Shown piece by piece: positions 16,740 to 24,886 of a stretch of 64,000 bases of DNA. This DNA comes from Deltaproteobacteria bacterium (lineage in GTDB: Bacteria; Myxococcota_A; Polyangia; Polyangiales; Houyiibacteriaceae). Below the pieces are notes generated by a model. That model ran no database searches. It was not told the DNA's origin and saw only the letters and a program-made list of their open reading frames with translations. Positions within the stretch are counted from its first letter, which is position 1; each line of letters starts with the position of its first letter. Made by a program: the position numbers and the translations under genes. The stretch spans positions 62,001-126,000 of the forward strand of contig JAEPMI010000013.1 of assembly GCA_017644045.1 (NCBI GenBank), given 5' to 3'.

Positions 16740-19739
16740 TCAGTAGGTCAGCTGCGCACCGATCGAAAGCGAGAGGCCTTCGTTGTAACCCTGCACCACG
16801 ACTTCACCCTGGGTCAGCTCCTGCCGGTCGTAGAGCAGGTTCTTCGCCTTGAACGAGAGCTGAAGGTGGTCCGTGACGTCCCACTGGGCGTTCAGGTCGA
16901 GCGAATGGAACGGCTGCTGATAGGAGTCCGGGAGGTTGTTGATGCCGACCTCCTCGAGCCGCGGTCCGTAGACGTTGTAGACCAGGAAGATGCCGTAGGG
17001 CGCCTCCTCCGGGGAGTAGCCGAGCATCAGGTTGGCCACCCAAGGAGACTGACCGGCCATGGGGCGTTCGGTGCTCGTCACGCCGACGGCGATCTGCTCG
17101 TCGGTGAGCTGGATCCGCGAGTACACGTAGGTGAAGTTGCCGCCGATCGTGAGGCCTTCGATCTTGTCGCTCAGTCGACCGAGGTCGAGTCGCGCTTCCA
17201 CCTCGAAGCCGTAGTTCTTGGCGGAGGCTGCGTTCTGGTAGGAGACGAGGCGGTTGGGGCTGAGCAGGACGAGCTCGATGGGGTCGTCGAAGAGCTTCGC
17301 AAAGGCCGTCACCGCGATGACCTCGGTGAGGCCCGGGAAGTACTCCCAGCGCAGGTCGAAGTTCTGGATGCGGGAACGCTTCACGTCCGCGGAGCCGAAG
17401 ACCGTTCGGTTGCGGACGAAGTCTGGAATGAGGGTGGACGAGAGCTCGCGCGAGCGGGGTCGGGCGACGGTCTGCGCGTAGCTCGCGCGGAGGAAGTTCT
17501 CCCGCGGGAGCTGGAACACCACGCTGCCGACCGGGAGAGGATCGATGTCGGTACGGAACACCGAGATGTCCGAGACCTCTTCATCGGGGTTCTCTTCGTC
17601 GACTTCGTCCGTGAACGGTGAGAGAGGATCGAGCTGCTGCCGGAACGCCTCGACGCGGACGCCGGCATAGAGGCGGAGCCACGAGATCGGCCGCACCTGC
17701 GTCGCCGCGTAGATGGCGAAGGTGTCCTGCTGAGCGGTGTATCCGTCTTCGGGCTGGGTGTTCTCGTTCAGCCGCCAGACGTCGCCATAGTTCTCGTTCC
17801 GGAAGATCTCCGACGCGGGTCCATCGACGTCGGTCGTGGTGACGCTCCGGGAGCGGTCGTACTCGAAGCGTCGCAGCGAGAACTCGCGCCGCTCGCTGAA
17901 GACGAGACCGCCGAGCTGGATCTTGTAGTCCCCGAGCTGGTCGTAGTCCCAGGTCAGGTCCATGCCCGCGCCGACGCCGAGGACGTCGAGGTCGAAGTAG
18001 AGCCGCTGCGAGTCGACCGGCTGGCGGTCGTTCCAGAAGTATCGCTTGTCGGAGCCCCAGAACCCGTCGGGCCACGCGTCGCTGACATCGGCGTTGGCAG
18101 GCGCGAATCGGAAGTCGCGCGTGTCCGGCTCGTAGAACCGAGACTTCGTCACGTGGGTGCGCCAACCCACCTGGGTATCGCCCAGGAAGTGGTTGCCCGT
18201 GAGCTGGGTGTGCGAGTAGGTCCGCTGCTCCCATCGGTAACGCGAACGGAACGACTCGTTCGATCCGTCGAACTCCTGGAGGATGCCGGTGTCGATGCCG
18301 GTGTACTGCTCGCCGATCTGATTGAAGAGCGAGGAGACCGTGATGTCGTGGTTCTCGTCGAGCTGCAGGGTCAGCTTCCCGAGGCCGACGAGTCGCCCGC
18401 CGACGCCATACGCGGTGCGGTCGAATCGGTCGAGCTGGTTCACGCCCACGACCTCGCCGGCGCCGTTGCGGCGCACGGAGCCCGACCCGACCTCTGCGTC
18501 CCAACGCTGGCGGCCCATGGCCCAGCCGGCGAGCGCGACGTAGCCGAGCTCGGCGTCGCCTGGGAGATCCACGCTGCCGCCGAGGCCGAGGACGACCTGG
18601 TTGATCGGCATGATGCCTGCGTTTTGGGTGCCGACCTCGAAGTCGTCGTTGAACGAGGTCGCGAGCTCGTCCCGCTCCTCGGGCTCGAGCGTGAGTCGCG
18701 AGAGGCGACGGCCGCGCAGGCCGGAAGGCAGGGCGCGGGTACCGTCGTCGAAGCCCAGGTAGTCGAAGCGGCCGCCATTGTAGACGGGCGCGTCGCGGAA
18801 GCTGGTCACCGAGTTGTACTCGAAGCCGAGCTTCGCGGTGAAGGTCAGGTCCTCCGGGTACTCGCGGGTGTCGAGCAGCATGATGCCGCCGCCGAACACG
18901 CCCGGGAGCTCGACGGAGTAGCTCTTCACCACGGCGATGGACGCGAGGACCGCGGACGGGAAGAGGTCGAGCTGGACACCGGGGATGTCCGGGTCGAGCT
19001 GCGGCTGGTACGTCCCGTCGAGGAGTACCTGCGTGTAGCGACCGCCCAGGCCACGCACGTATAGGTAGTCGTCGCGAACCTGGGTGCCGACGACGCGGCG
19101 CGCCGCGGAGCTCGCGCTCGAGTCACCGCTCCGGCTGATCTCCTCCGCGCTCACGGCGTCGCGAACGGCGGCGGACTGGCGGCGGACCTGGAGCTGGGTC
19201 GCTTCGGTGTTCGTGTCCGCGCGGTAGCTGGTGACGGACGTCTCGAGCATCTGGGCTTCGTTCAGCTCGAGCGTGACCTCGTCGAGGTAGCTGATTTCGC
19301 CCGCGAGCACCTCGACATCTTCCAGACGCGCGGGCGAGTAGAAGTCGGCAAAGATGCGCACCATGTAGAGCCCCGGATCGAGCTTCATCTGGTAGCGGCC
19401 TTCGTCTGTCGTGGTGACGCGACGGACGACCGCCTGGTTTGCGGCTCGCCGAATCTCGACCTGCACCCCTGGCATCGCGGCGCCGTTGGCGGTGCCGTCC
19501 AGGACGACGCCAGTCAAACCGGTGTCGCCCGCGGTCAGCTCGTCGCCGTTGTCCACTGCCGTGGCGCCGCCTTCCACCGGACCTTCGACCGGTCCTTCGA
19601 TCGGACCCTCGATGGGCCCTTCGATCGGACCTTCGATGGGTCCCTCGATCGGACCTTCGATGGGGCCCTCGTCCTGCGCCACGGCGGAGGCGGTGCTGAA
19701 GAGAGTCAGGACCGCGAGGGTGGAAACGAGCTGTTTCAT
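16740..19739 (-). CDS. TonB-dependent outer-membrane receptor with N-terminal GPIE repeats
   Basis: A 999-residue gated outer-membrane transporter driven by TonB. The signal peptide ends AVAQ (about residue 21). The mature N-terminus is a run of eight 4-residue units (GPIE six times, GPVE twice; residues 25-56), then a carboxypeptidase-regulatory-like beta sandwich (about 75-160). The plug domain (about 170-310) contains YLYVRGLGGRYTQVLLDG and an SVELPGVFGGGI segment; the barrel fills the rest, with aromatic-ended strands and the C-terminal LSIGAQLTY. The ligand is unknown; location among Pho-controlled genes suggests a phosphorus-containing compound or phosphate complex. It follows the second exbD by four bases and is therefore the last gene of the tonB-exbB-exbD-exbD operon. 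Confidence 0.9.
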   Translation of the reverse strand: MKQLVSTLAVLTLFSTASAVAQDEGPIEGPIEGPIEGPIEGPIEGPIEGPVEGPVEGGATAVDNGDELTAGDTGLTGVVLDGTANGAAMPGVQVEIRRAANQAVVRRVTTTDEGRYQMKLDPGLYMVRIFADFYSPARLEDVEVLAGEISYLDEVTLELNEAQMLETSVTSYRADTNTEATQLQVRRQSAAVRDAVSAEEISRSGDSSASSAARRVVGTQVRDDYLYVRGLGGRYTQVLLDGTYQPQLDPDIPGVQLDLFPSAVLASIAVVKSYSVELPGVFGGGIMLLDTREYPEDLTFTAKLGFEYNSVTSFRDAPVYNGGRFDYLGFDDGTRALPSGLRGRRLSRLTLEPEERDELATSFNDDFEVGTQNAGIMPINQVVLGLGGSVDLPGDAELGYVALAGWAMGRQRWDAEVGSGSVRRNGAGEVVGVNQLDRFDRTAYGVGGRLVGLGKLTLQLDENHDITVSSLFNQIGEQYTGIDTGILQEFDGSNESFRSRYRWEQRTYSHTQLTGNHFLGDTQVGWRTHVTKSRFYEPDTRDFRFAPANADVSDAWPDGFWGSDKRYFWNDRQPVDSQRLYFDLDVLGVGAGMDLTWDYDQLGDYKIQLGGLVFSERREFSLRRFEYDRSRSVTTTDVDGPASEIFRNENYGDVWRLNENTQPEDGYTAQQDTFAIYAATQVRPISWLRLYAGVRVEAFRQQLDPLSPFTDEVDEENPDEEVSDISVFRTDIDPLPVGSVVFQLPRENFLRASYAQTVARPRSRELSSTLIPDFVRNRTVFGSADVKRSRIQNFDLRWEYFPGLTEVIAVTAFAKLFDDPIELVLLSPNRLVSYQNAASAKNYGFEVEARLDLGRLSDKIEGLTIGGNFTYVYSRIQLTDEQIAVGVTSTERPMAGQSPWVANLMLGYSPEEAPYGIFLVYNVYGPRLEEVGINNLPDSYQQPFHSLDLNAQWDVTDHLQLSFKAKNLLYDRQELTQGEVVVQGYNEGLSLSIGAQLTY
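19572..19667 (-). repeat. 12-bp tandem repeat encoding GPIE/GPVE units
   Basis: Eight units of 12 bp give residues 25-56 of the receptor. The DNA shows a further 24-bp rhythm because neighbouring units alternate in synonymous bases (cgatgggt/c versus cgatcgg). Unit length is a multiple of three, so copy number could vary in frame. Confidence 0.8.
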
Positions 19740-19743
19740 CGGA

Positions 19744-20175
19744 TTACTCCGGGAGTGGGGCGGTCATGACGGCGATCGTGACGGCGCCGCCTTCCTTGGC
19801 GAGATCCAGCGCCTCGGCGGCGCGCTCGAAGCTGACGTCGTCGTGCGCGTCGAAGAAGATCTTGCGGGCCCCGCGCGCGGCGAGGATCCGGGTGAGCCGG
19901 TCCGGGAAACGCTCGTCGTCGATCGTGTCCCGGTTGATGCGGATGGCGCCCTCGGCGTTGACGCTGATCACCAGCGGCTGCTGCGGGTCGACTGCGGCCG
20001 CGGGCAGGTCGTCGGGCTCCTCGGGGATGTGGAGCCAGATCTGCTTCGAGAGAGCCGGGGTGATCACCATGAAGATGATCAGGAGCACGAGCACCACGTC
20101 GACGAGCGGCGTGACGTTCATCTCCGGGGTTCGGCGGCCCTTCTTGGTGGGCCCGGCGCTGAGATCCATGCCCAT
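19744..20175 (-). CDS. exbD: Biopolymer transport protein ExbD/TolR (second copy)
   Basis: A 143-residue inner-membrane protein of the ExbB-ExbD proton-driven motor that energises TonB. A short cytoplasmic N-terminus is followed by the signature MNVTPLVDVVLVLLIIFMV (about 19-37), where the Asp of PLVD is the proton-carrying residue, and then a periplasmic domain. The start at 20175 has an AGGAG site ten bases upstream; an ATG two codons later is an alternative. It sits five bases after the first exbD and four before the receptor gene. Two ExbD paralogs in one operon can form heteromeric motors; here the two periplasmic domains are clearly diverged. Confidence 0.92.
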   Translation of the reverse strand: MGMDLSAGPTKKGRRTPEMNVTPLVDVVLVLLIIFMVITPALSKQIWLHIPEEPDDLPAAAVDPQQPLVISVNAEGAIRINRDTIDDERFPDRLTRILAARGARKIFFDAHDDVSFERAAEALDLAKEGGAVTIAVMTAPLPE

Positions 20176-20180
20176 GGGAT

Positions 20181-20738
20181 TTACGCTCCTGTTCCCTGAG
20201 GGGTCTGTCCCAGACCCCTCCCCGCTCGGGCAGAGCCCTCGACGGGGCCCCTCCCCAAAGTCGCTTCGCTCCGCCGCCCGGAGGGCGGCGTTTCTTCCTC
20301 GGCCACCTGCTCGGCGTCGGCTTCGGGGTCGGCGTTCACGCGCATCATCACGCCCGGGAAACCGATCTCCTGGGCGATGGCGAAGAGCTGGCGGATGCGC
20401 GCGTACTTGGTCTGGCGGTCGGCGCGGAGCATGAGCTTGCGCTCCGGCTCGGCGGCGTGGGCGGCATCGAGGGCGCTCCGGAAGTTGTCGTCGTCGAGGC
20501 GCTGCGCCTCGAGGAACATCGCGCCGTGGCGGTCGATCGAGAGCGCGATGGGCTCGCCCTCGTCCGGGTCTTCCTCACCGTGGGCGATGGTCGGCACCTC
20601 CACGGCGGCGCCCTTCTCCTGGTTCGGGAGGACGACCATGAAGATGATCAGCAGCACGAGGACGATGTCCACGAGCGGCGTGACGTTCATCGCGGGCTTC
20701 GCGCGACCGCCCTTCGAATGCTTGGAGAGACCACCCAT
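20181..20738 (-). CDS. exbD: Biopolymer transport protein ExbD/TolR (first copy) with repeat-derived C-terminal tail
   Basis: An inner-membrane ExbD of 185 residues, about 40 longer than usual. The core is normal: MNVTPLVDIVLVLLIIFMV at about 17-35 with the proton-relay Asp, then a periplasmic domain to about residue 149. The extra tail (about 150-185) is Gly/Arg-rich, has no family character, and coincides with a DNA segment bounded by two perfect hairpins (20272-20290 and 20198-20220). This suggests a small repeat has replaced or extended the original 3' end. The stop lies five bases before the next gene, so the operon arrangement was kept. The tail would be periplasmic and might be removed or harmless. 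Confidence 0.9.
   Translation of the reverse strand: MGGLSKHSKGGRAKPAMNVTPLVDIVLVLLIIFMVVLPNQEKGAAVEVPTIAHGEEDPDEGEPIALSIDRHGAMFLEAQRLDDDNFRSALDAAHAAEPERKLMLRADRQTKYARIRQLFAIAQEIGFPGVMMRVNADPEADAEQVAEEETPPSGRRSEATLGRGPVEGSARAGRGLGQTPQGTGA
20198..20220. repeat. Perfect 10-bp hairpin inside the exbD tail (distal end)
   Basis: Arms gaggggtctg and cagacccctc enclose a 3-base loop. Together with the hairpin at 20272-20290 it bounds a GC-rich segment that encodes only the odd C-terminal tail of the first ExbD. Confidence 0.75.
20272..20290. repeat. Perfect 8-bp hairpin inside the exbD tail (proximal end)
   Basis: Arms cgccgccc and gggcggcg enclose a 3-base loop. The position matches the point (about residue 150) at which ExbD similarity stops. 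Confidence 0.7.
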
Positions 20739-20746
20739 CGTTCAGC

Positions 20747-21490
20747 TCACGCGGTCGCGGCCTCGAGGCGGGCGCGCTTCGGCTCGCCCTTGGAGTCGTC
20801 GCTCTCGACGGTGCGGACGGAGGCGCCGGCGTCACCGGCCTCGAGCCGGTCGACGAGCTCGCCGGCGGCGTTCGCCAGGCCCGCCTCGAAGTTGCCGATC
20901 TTGTTCGAGAGCCAGTTGAAGAGGAGGACGGTCGGGATGGCGACGACGAGACCGAGACCGGTCACGACGAGGGCCTCACCGATGGCGCCACCGATGGTCG
21001 CGATACCGCCCGAGCCCGTCTCCGCGATCATCTTGAAGGCGAAGAGGATGCCAAGGACGGTGCCGAGGAGACCGACGAAGGGCGCGGTCGAGCCGGTCGA
21101 CGCGAGAATGTTCATGCCCTTGTTCAGGTTCTCCGAGACGGCCTCGCCGTGCCGCTCGAGGGCGCGCTCGGTGAGCGTCGCCGACTTGTCGAGCGACTTC
21201 CCCTCGAAGCGACGGTCCAGGAAGGTCCGGATGCCGACGTACATGTACGAGGCGAGGTGCGAGCCATGGCTCTTGGACGCGATGTCGAGCGCGTCCTCGA
21301 AGCGACCCTCCTCGAGCGCCGGGCCGACCCGCTTCGCGAACTCGCGGGAGCGAAGGCTCGAGCGAATGAGCAGCGCCACGCGGTCGATGACCACGGCGAT
21401 GCTGAGCGTCGCCTGAATCAGCAGAACCGCCACGACCATGCGAACCAGGCCGGGCATCTCGTGCCACATGTGAGCGATATCGAGGCTCAT
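20747..21490 (-). CDS. exbB: MotA/TolQ/ExbB proton channel family protein
   Basis: The channel-forming partner of ExbD in the TonB energising complex, 247 residues. It has an N-terminal membrane helix (about 18-40), a long cytoplasmic helical stretch, and two further helices around 140-215 with the family hallmarks STAPFVGLLGTVLGI and GGAIGEALVVTGLGLVVAIP. The conserved Thr in the second of these lines the proton path. The C-terminal 25 residues are hydrophilic. It lies between tonB (13-base gap) and the first exbD (8-base gap) on the same strand, and presumably shares the Pho-box promoter in front of tonB. Confidence 0.93.
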   Translation of the reverse strand: MSLDIAHMWHEMPGLVRMVVAVLLIQATLSIAVVIDRVALLIRSSLRSREFAKRVGPALEEGRFEDALDIASKSHGSHLASYMYVGIRTFLDRRFEGKSLDKSATLTERALERHGEAVSENLNKGMNILASTGSTAPFVGLLGTVLGILFAFKMIAETGSGGIATIGGAIGEALVVTGLGLVVAIPTVLLFNWLSNKIGNFEAGLANAAGELVDRLEAGDAGASVRTVESDDSKGEPKRARLEAATA

Positions 21491-21503
21491 CGTTCCATCT
21501 CCA

Positions 21504-22271
21504 TCAGAGGTTTCTCGCGTCGATGCGGAAAGGTTGGGTCACCAGCATGGGAACCGCGGTTCCATCGTTGCGGCGTGCTGGTTCGAAAACGATCGAGGAG
21601 TTCATCACCCATTCGCGGATCGCGGGTCGAATGAGCTCATCGTTGGGTGTGCGCACGATGTTGAAGCGCTTGATCTTGCCGTCGACGCCGATCAGCAGCT
21701 GCACGATCGCCACCCCTTGAATCCCCAACGAGCGAATCTCGCGCGGCAGGTTGAGGCTCCGTGGTCCGCCGATCTGGCGCGGAGGTCGGGTGTTCTCCAT
21801 CGAGACACGCACGTCGCGCCGCTCGCGGCGCTCCGGCTCGGGGGGCGGGGGCGGCGGCGGTGGAGGCGGAGTCGCGGTGCCGCTGCCGGTGCCGCCGGGC
21901 ACGCCGCGCGTGTCACCGCCGACGGGACCGGTGTCCTCGGCCTCGACCAGCTGCTCGTCGCTCTCCTCGAGCTCCTCGTCCGGGATCTCGGTCGGCGTGA
22001 CGATCTGCGGTCGCACCGCGGCCGGGCGAAAGACCGCCTGCGGCTCGGGCGGCGGCTCGATCATCTCTGGCTCCGGCTCGGGCTCCGGCTCGGGCGGCGG
22101 AGCGAACTCGACGACGACCTCTTCCTCCTCTTCGGGCGGAGGCGCCGGTTGCAGCCCACGGACCCACGCGTAGGCGATGGCGCTGCCGACCATCGTCGAC
22201 GCACCCACGATCGCGACGGCGAAGAAGCCGACCGCGCGCCAATCCCGGGCTCGCTGAAAGTCCTTGAACAT
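21504..22271 (-). CDS. tonB: Energy transducer TonB
   Basis: A 255-residue periplasm-spanning protein. An N-terminal cytoplasmic end and single membrane helix (about 14-38) are followed by a Pro/Glu-rich region (about 42-80), a Gly/Pro-rich linker containing ten consecutive prolines (about 138-147), and a C-terminal TonB domain (about 170-255) with the GVAIVQLLIGVDGKIKRFNIV strand region and the terminal SSIVFEPARRNDG block. It heads the operon tonB-exbB-exbD-exbD-receptor. A Pho box ends 33 bases upstream and overlaps the 3' end of the preceding regulator gene, so the whole uptake operon should be induced by phosphate limitation. Confidence 0.92.
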   Translation of the reverse strand: MFKDFQRARDWRAVGFFAVAIVGASTMVGSAIAYAWVRGLQPAPPPEEEEEVVVEFAPPPEPEPEPEPEMIEPPPEPQAVFRPAAVRPQIVTPTEIPDEELEESDEQLVEAEDTGPVGGDTRGVPGGTGSGTATPPPPPPPPPPEPERRERRDVRVSMENTRPPRQIGGPRSLNLPREIRSLGIQGVAIVQLLIGVDGKIKRFNIVRTPNDELIRPAIREWVMNSSIVFEPARRNDGTAVPMLVTQPFRIDARNL

Positions 22272-22304
22272 GAGGATCGATTGGGCGGTACGTAGCTACG
22301 CTTC

Positions 22305-22322
22305 GTGACAGGAAGATGTCAG
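22305..22322 (-). promoter_or_regulatory. Pho box in front of the tonB operon
   Basis: The minus strand reads CTGACAT-CTTC-CTGTCAC, two Pho half-sites at 11-bp spacing, each matching CTGTCAT in six of seven positions. It overlaps the stop codon of the upstream regulator gene and ends 33 bases before the tonB start. Confidence 0.8.
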
Positions 22323-23029
22323 CTGCGTGGCGATTGCGCCGAGCTGTGAGCAAGCCGGAGGCGGTAGCCGACTCCGCGGACGGTTTCGATCAGCTCCGCG
22401 GCGGCTCCCAGCTTGGTTCGAAGCCGCCGGACCTGGCTGTCGACGGTTCGCGCGTCGACGTCGACCGCGTCCCAAACGCGCCGGAGGAGCTCGTCTCGCC
22501 GCCAGACCCGATCCGGCTCCTCGACGAGTGTGACGAGTAGGCGACATTCGACTGGCGTCAGCCGTCGTCTCTCGGCCCCGAGCCGCAGCTCCCGCTTGTC
22601 CGGGCGAAACTCGAGCTCGCCCACGGCGATCGGACCGCGGAGCCGTCGCCGCTTACGCGCCGAAGCCCTGCGAAGGACGGCCCGCACCCGGAGCGCGAGC
22701 TCTCGAAGCGATCCGTCGGAGCTGACCATGTCGTCCGCCCCGAGCTCGAACGCGAGGACGCGGTCGATCTCATCGGAAGCGCTCGATCGCACGATGACGG
22801 GCACGTGGCGAAGCGAACGACTTGCCCGGACTCGGCGTAGCAGCTCTTTGCCCCGGAAATCGGGGAGCTCGAGCGAGAGCAAGACCAAGTCCGCCGATCC
22901 GGCACACAGCCGGTCCCACGCTTTCGTCCCGGTCTCGGCAATCGTCACGTCATGGCGCGCCTCGCGGAGCACCGTCTCGATGGCCGCTGCGTCGTCGGCC
23001 TCGTTTTCTGCAACCAGGATGTGCGCCAC
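22319..23029 (-). CDS. PhoB-like winged-helix regulator with degenerate receiver domain
   Basis: An OmpR/PhoB-type protein of 236 residues from the GTG at 23029. The receiver fold is present, but key residues are changed: the acidic pair at the start is Glu8-Asn9, the phospho-accepting Asp is Ser52 (LLSLELPD), the switch Thr is Ser82, and the conserved Lys is Ser104 (VSSDG in place of VTKPF). Phosphorylation by a histidine kinase is therefore unlikely. The C-terminal winged helix (about 140-232) is intact and close to PhoB, including ARTVDSQVRRLRTKLG and TVRGVGYR. An ATG at 23065 would add 12 residues but would abut the Pho-like repeats. It lies between phoR and tonB. I infer a phosphorylation-independent partner or competitor of PhoB. 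Confidence 0.85.
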   Translation of the reverse strand: MAHILVAENEADDAAAIETVLREARHDVTIAETGTKAWDRLCAGSADLVLLSLELPDFRGKELLRRVRASRSLRHVPVIVRSSASDEIDRVLAFELGADDMVSSDGSLRELALRVRAVLRRASARKRRRLRGPIAVGELEFRPDKRELRLGAERRRLTPVECRLLVTLVEEPDRVWRRDELLRRVWDAVDVDARTVDSQVRRLRTKLGAAAELIETVRGVGYRLRLAHSSAQSPRS

Positions 23030-23065
23030 GGGGCACCCAAACTGCCCGGCCTCCGTGTCGTGCAT

Positions 23066-23105
23066 GTGAACCCGCCGTGACTGCGACGGATCGTCATGGT
23101 GACGC
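23066..23105 (-). promoter_or_regulatory. Pho-box-like repeats between phoR and the degenerate regulator gene
   Basis: Plus-strand GTGAA, GTGAC and GTGAC begin at 23066, 23077 and 23099, in phase with an 11-bp period with one unit missing. The best pair on the minus strand is CAGTCAC-GGCG-GGTTCAC. If it is a promoter site, translation should start at the GTG at 23029 rather than the ATG at 23065. Confidence 0.5.
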
Positions 23106-23122
23106 TTGAACGGCTCCGCCTG

Positions 23123-24865
23123 TCAGACGGTGTCGGCTTCGGCGGTCAGTCCGGTCTCTGTCGAGGGCAGACCGACCCAGAACGTCACACCTCGATCGGG
23201 ACGACTCTCCACCCCGACCTCGCCACCCATTTTCATCATGAGGTGCTTGACGATGGCCAGACCGAGCCCGGTGCCGCCGACGTCTCGGGATCGTCCCTCG
23301 TCCATCCGATAGAAGCGCTCGAACACCCGCTCCTGGTGTTCCGCTGGGATTCCGCGCCCGGGGTTGTGGACCTCGATTCGGATCCGCTCACCGTCCTGCC
23401 GCACTCGAATCCGGACGGTGGTGCCTTCGGGTGTGTATTTGATGGCGTTGTCCACCAGGTTCACCAGGACCTGGTCCAGACCGCGCTCGCTGCCGATGGC
23501 GAACAGCTTTTGTTCATTGGGCTCGATCTCCAGGGTCACGCCCCGCTGCGCGGCCTTGGTGGTGAGCCCACCGACCACATCCGCAACCGCGTCCTCGAGA
23601 TCGATGGGTTCCACGTCCAGTCGGTGGTCGGGAGACTCGGCACGGGAGAGTGCGGCGAGGTCCGCCACCACTGCCTGGAGTCGGAGGGTGTGCTTCAGGA
23701 TGATCGAGAGGAAGCGCTCCGCCGAATCGGGGTCGCTCATCGCGCCGTCCCGAAGCGTCTCAGCGAATCCCCGAATGGCGGTCAGGGGCGTTCGCAGCTC
23801 ATGGGAGGCATTGGCCACGAAGTCGCGCCGAATGCGGTCCGCTGCCTCGAGTCGCGTGACATCGTGAAGGACCGCGACCACGCCGCTTCCGCCCGGTAGC
23901 GGTGCGACCTGTGCGCGGAAGTAGCGACGAACGCCCTCGCGTTCCACGACCAGATCGACTCCGCGCGCGTCGGCTTTGCGAGCGGCGCGCACGGCCGCGT
24001 GCAGCTCCTCGCTCTCGACCACTTCGCGGGCGGTGAGGCCGATCGCATCCTTGCCCGAGAGCTCGTCGAGGGCTCGGTTGGTGAGCGTGATGCGCCCGAG
24101 GGCGTCCGTCACGAACACGGCCTCGATCATGGCGTCGAGAATGGTACGGAGTCGGTCCTGCTCGAGCCGTAGACGCTGCACGCGTTCGCCGAGCTCGGCG
24201 GCCATGTGATCCAGCGCCCGGCCGATCGCTCCCAGCTCGTCGTCCCGGTCATCGTCGCCGTAGCGAGCGGTCAGGTCCCCTGCCGCCAGCGCGTCCGCGA
24301 CCCGCGTCAGCTCCCCCGCCGGAGCGATCAGGGTGCGGCTGAGGACCAGCGTCAGGAAGAGGGCGATCACCACGGCCATCACACTTCCGAGGATCAGCAG
24401 CTCGCGAACGCTCGCCCGCGCGCGGCGCGTCATCTCGGCCGAGAGTCGGGCGTGGACCTCCAGGTCGTCGATCTCTCGAAACGCTTGGTGGTGGCTTCCA
24501 TCTTCGTCGGGAAACGGTCCCTCCGTGCGACCTTCGGCAAATGGCTCCTCCTCCACGAGCTCCATGGCTCGCTGGAGCTCCTCGCCATCGAACCCGGTGT
24601 CGGCGACCACGCGCCCATCTCGGATGGCGGTCAGGCGAACTCCGAGCTCGGCGCCCACGCGCTCCGCCAGCGCGTCGGGTTCTTCACGGCGGGCGATCCC
24701 CTCGGCGAAGCGATCCAGCGCAGATTGCAGTGTCTCGCTCGCGACCTGTCGCAGCCGAAACTGGACCAGCGGGTCTTCCAGCAGAAGCAGGACGAGCACC
24801 AGCGCGCCGATCGCAGTGACGATCGCGCCGATGAGATTGCGCCGCAGACCGCCAAGGGAACGCAT
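23123..24865 (-). CDS. phoR: PhoR-like sensor histidine kinase
   Basis: A 580-residue inner-membrane sensor. It has a first membrane helix (about 10-30), a periplasmic region (about 35-150), a second helix (about 153-175), HAMP (about 176-230), PAS (about 240-340), a HisKA dimerisation domain with the phospho-accepting His355 in NASHELRTPL, and an HATPase domain with VNLVDNAIKYTPEG, HNPGRGIP and GGTGLGLAIVKHL. The order HAMP-PAS-HisKA is that of Gram-positive-type PhoR. It follows phoB by 21 bases on the same strand, which is the standard phoB-phoR layout. Signal input in PhoR systems usually comes through PstSCAB-PhoU, which are not in this window; the large periplasmic region leaves direct sensing possible. 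Confidence 0.88.
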   Translation of the reverse strand: MRSLGGLRRNLIGAIVTAIGALVLVLLLLEDPLVQFRLRQVASETLQSALDRFAEGIARREEPDALAERVGAELGVRLTAIRDGRVVADTGFDGEELQRAMELVEEEPFAEGRTEGPFPDEDGSHHQAFREIDDLEVHARLSAEMTRRARASVRELLILGSVMAVVIALFLTLVLSRTLIAPAGELTRVADALAAGDLTARYGDDDRDDELGAIGRALDHMAAELGERVQRLRLEQDRLRTILDAMIEAVFVTDALGRITLTNRALDELSGKDAIGLTAREVVESEELHAAVRAARKADARGVDLVVEREGVRRYFRAQVAPLPGGSGVVAVLHDVTRLEAADRIRRDFVANASHELRTPLTAIRGFAETLRDGAMSDPDSAERFLSIILKHTLRLQAVVADLAALSRAESPDHRLDVEPIDLEDAVADVVGGLTTKAAQRGVTLEIEPNEQKLFAIGSERGLDQVLVNLVDNAIKYTPEGTTVRIRVRQDGERIRIEVHNPGRGIPAEHQERVFERFYRMDEGRSRDVGGTGLGLAIVKHLMMKMGGEVGVESRPDRGVTFWVGLPSTETGLTAEADTV

Positions 24866-24886
24866 GGCAGCCGGAGCTTACATCTC

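Noticed and set aside
22319-23065. The degenerate receiver as a sequencing artefact or pseudogene
   Set aside because: The frame is intact, codon use is normal, the winged helix is fully conserved, and the changed residues are substitutions at several separate sites.
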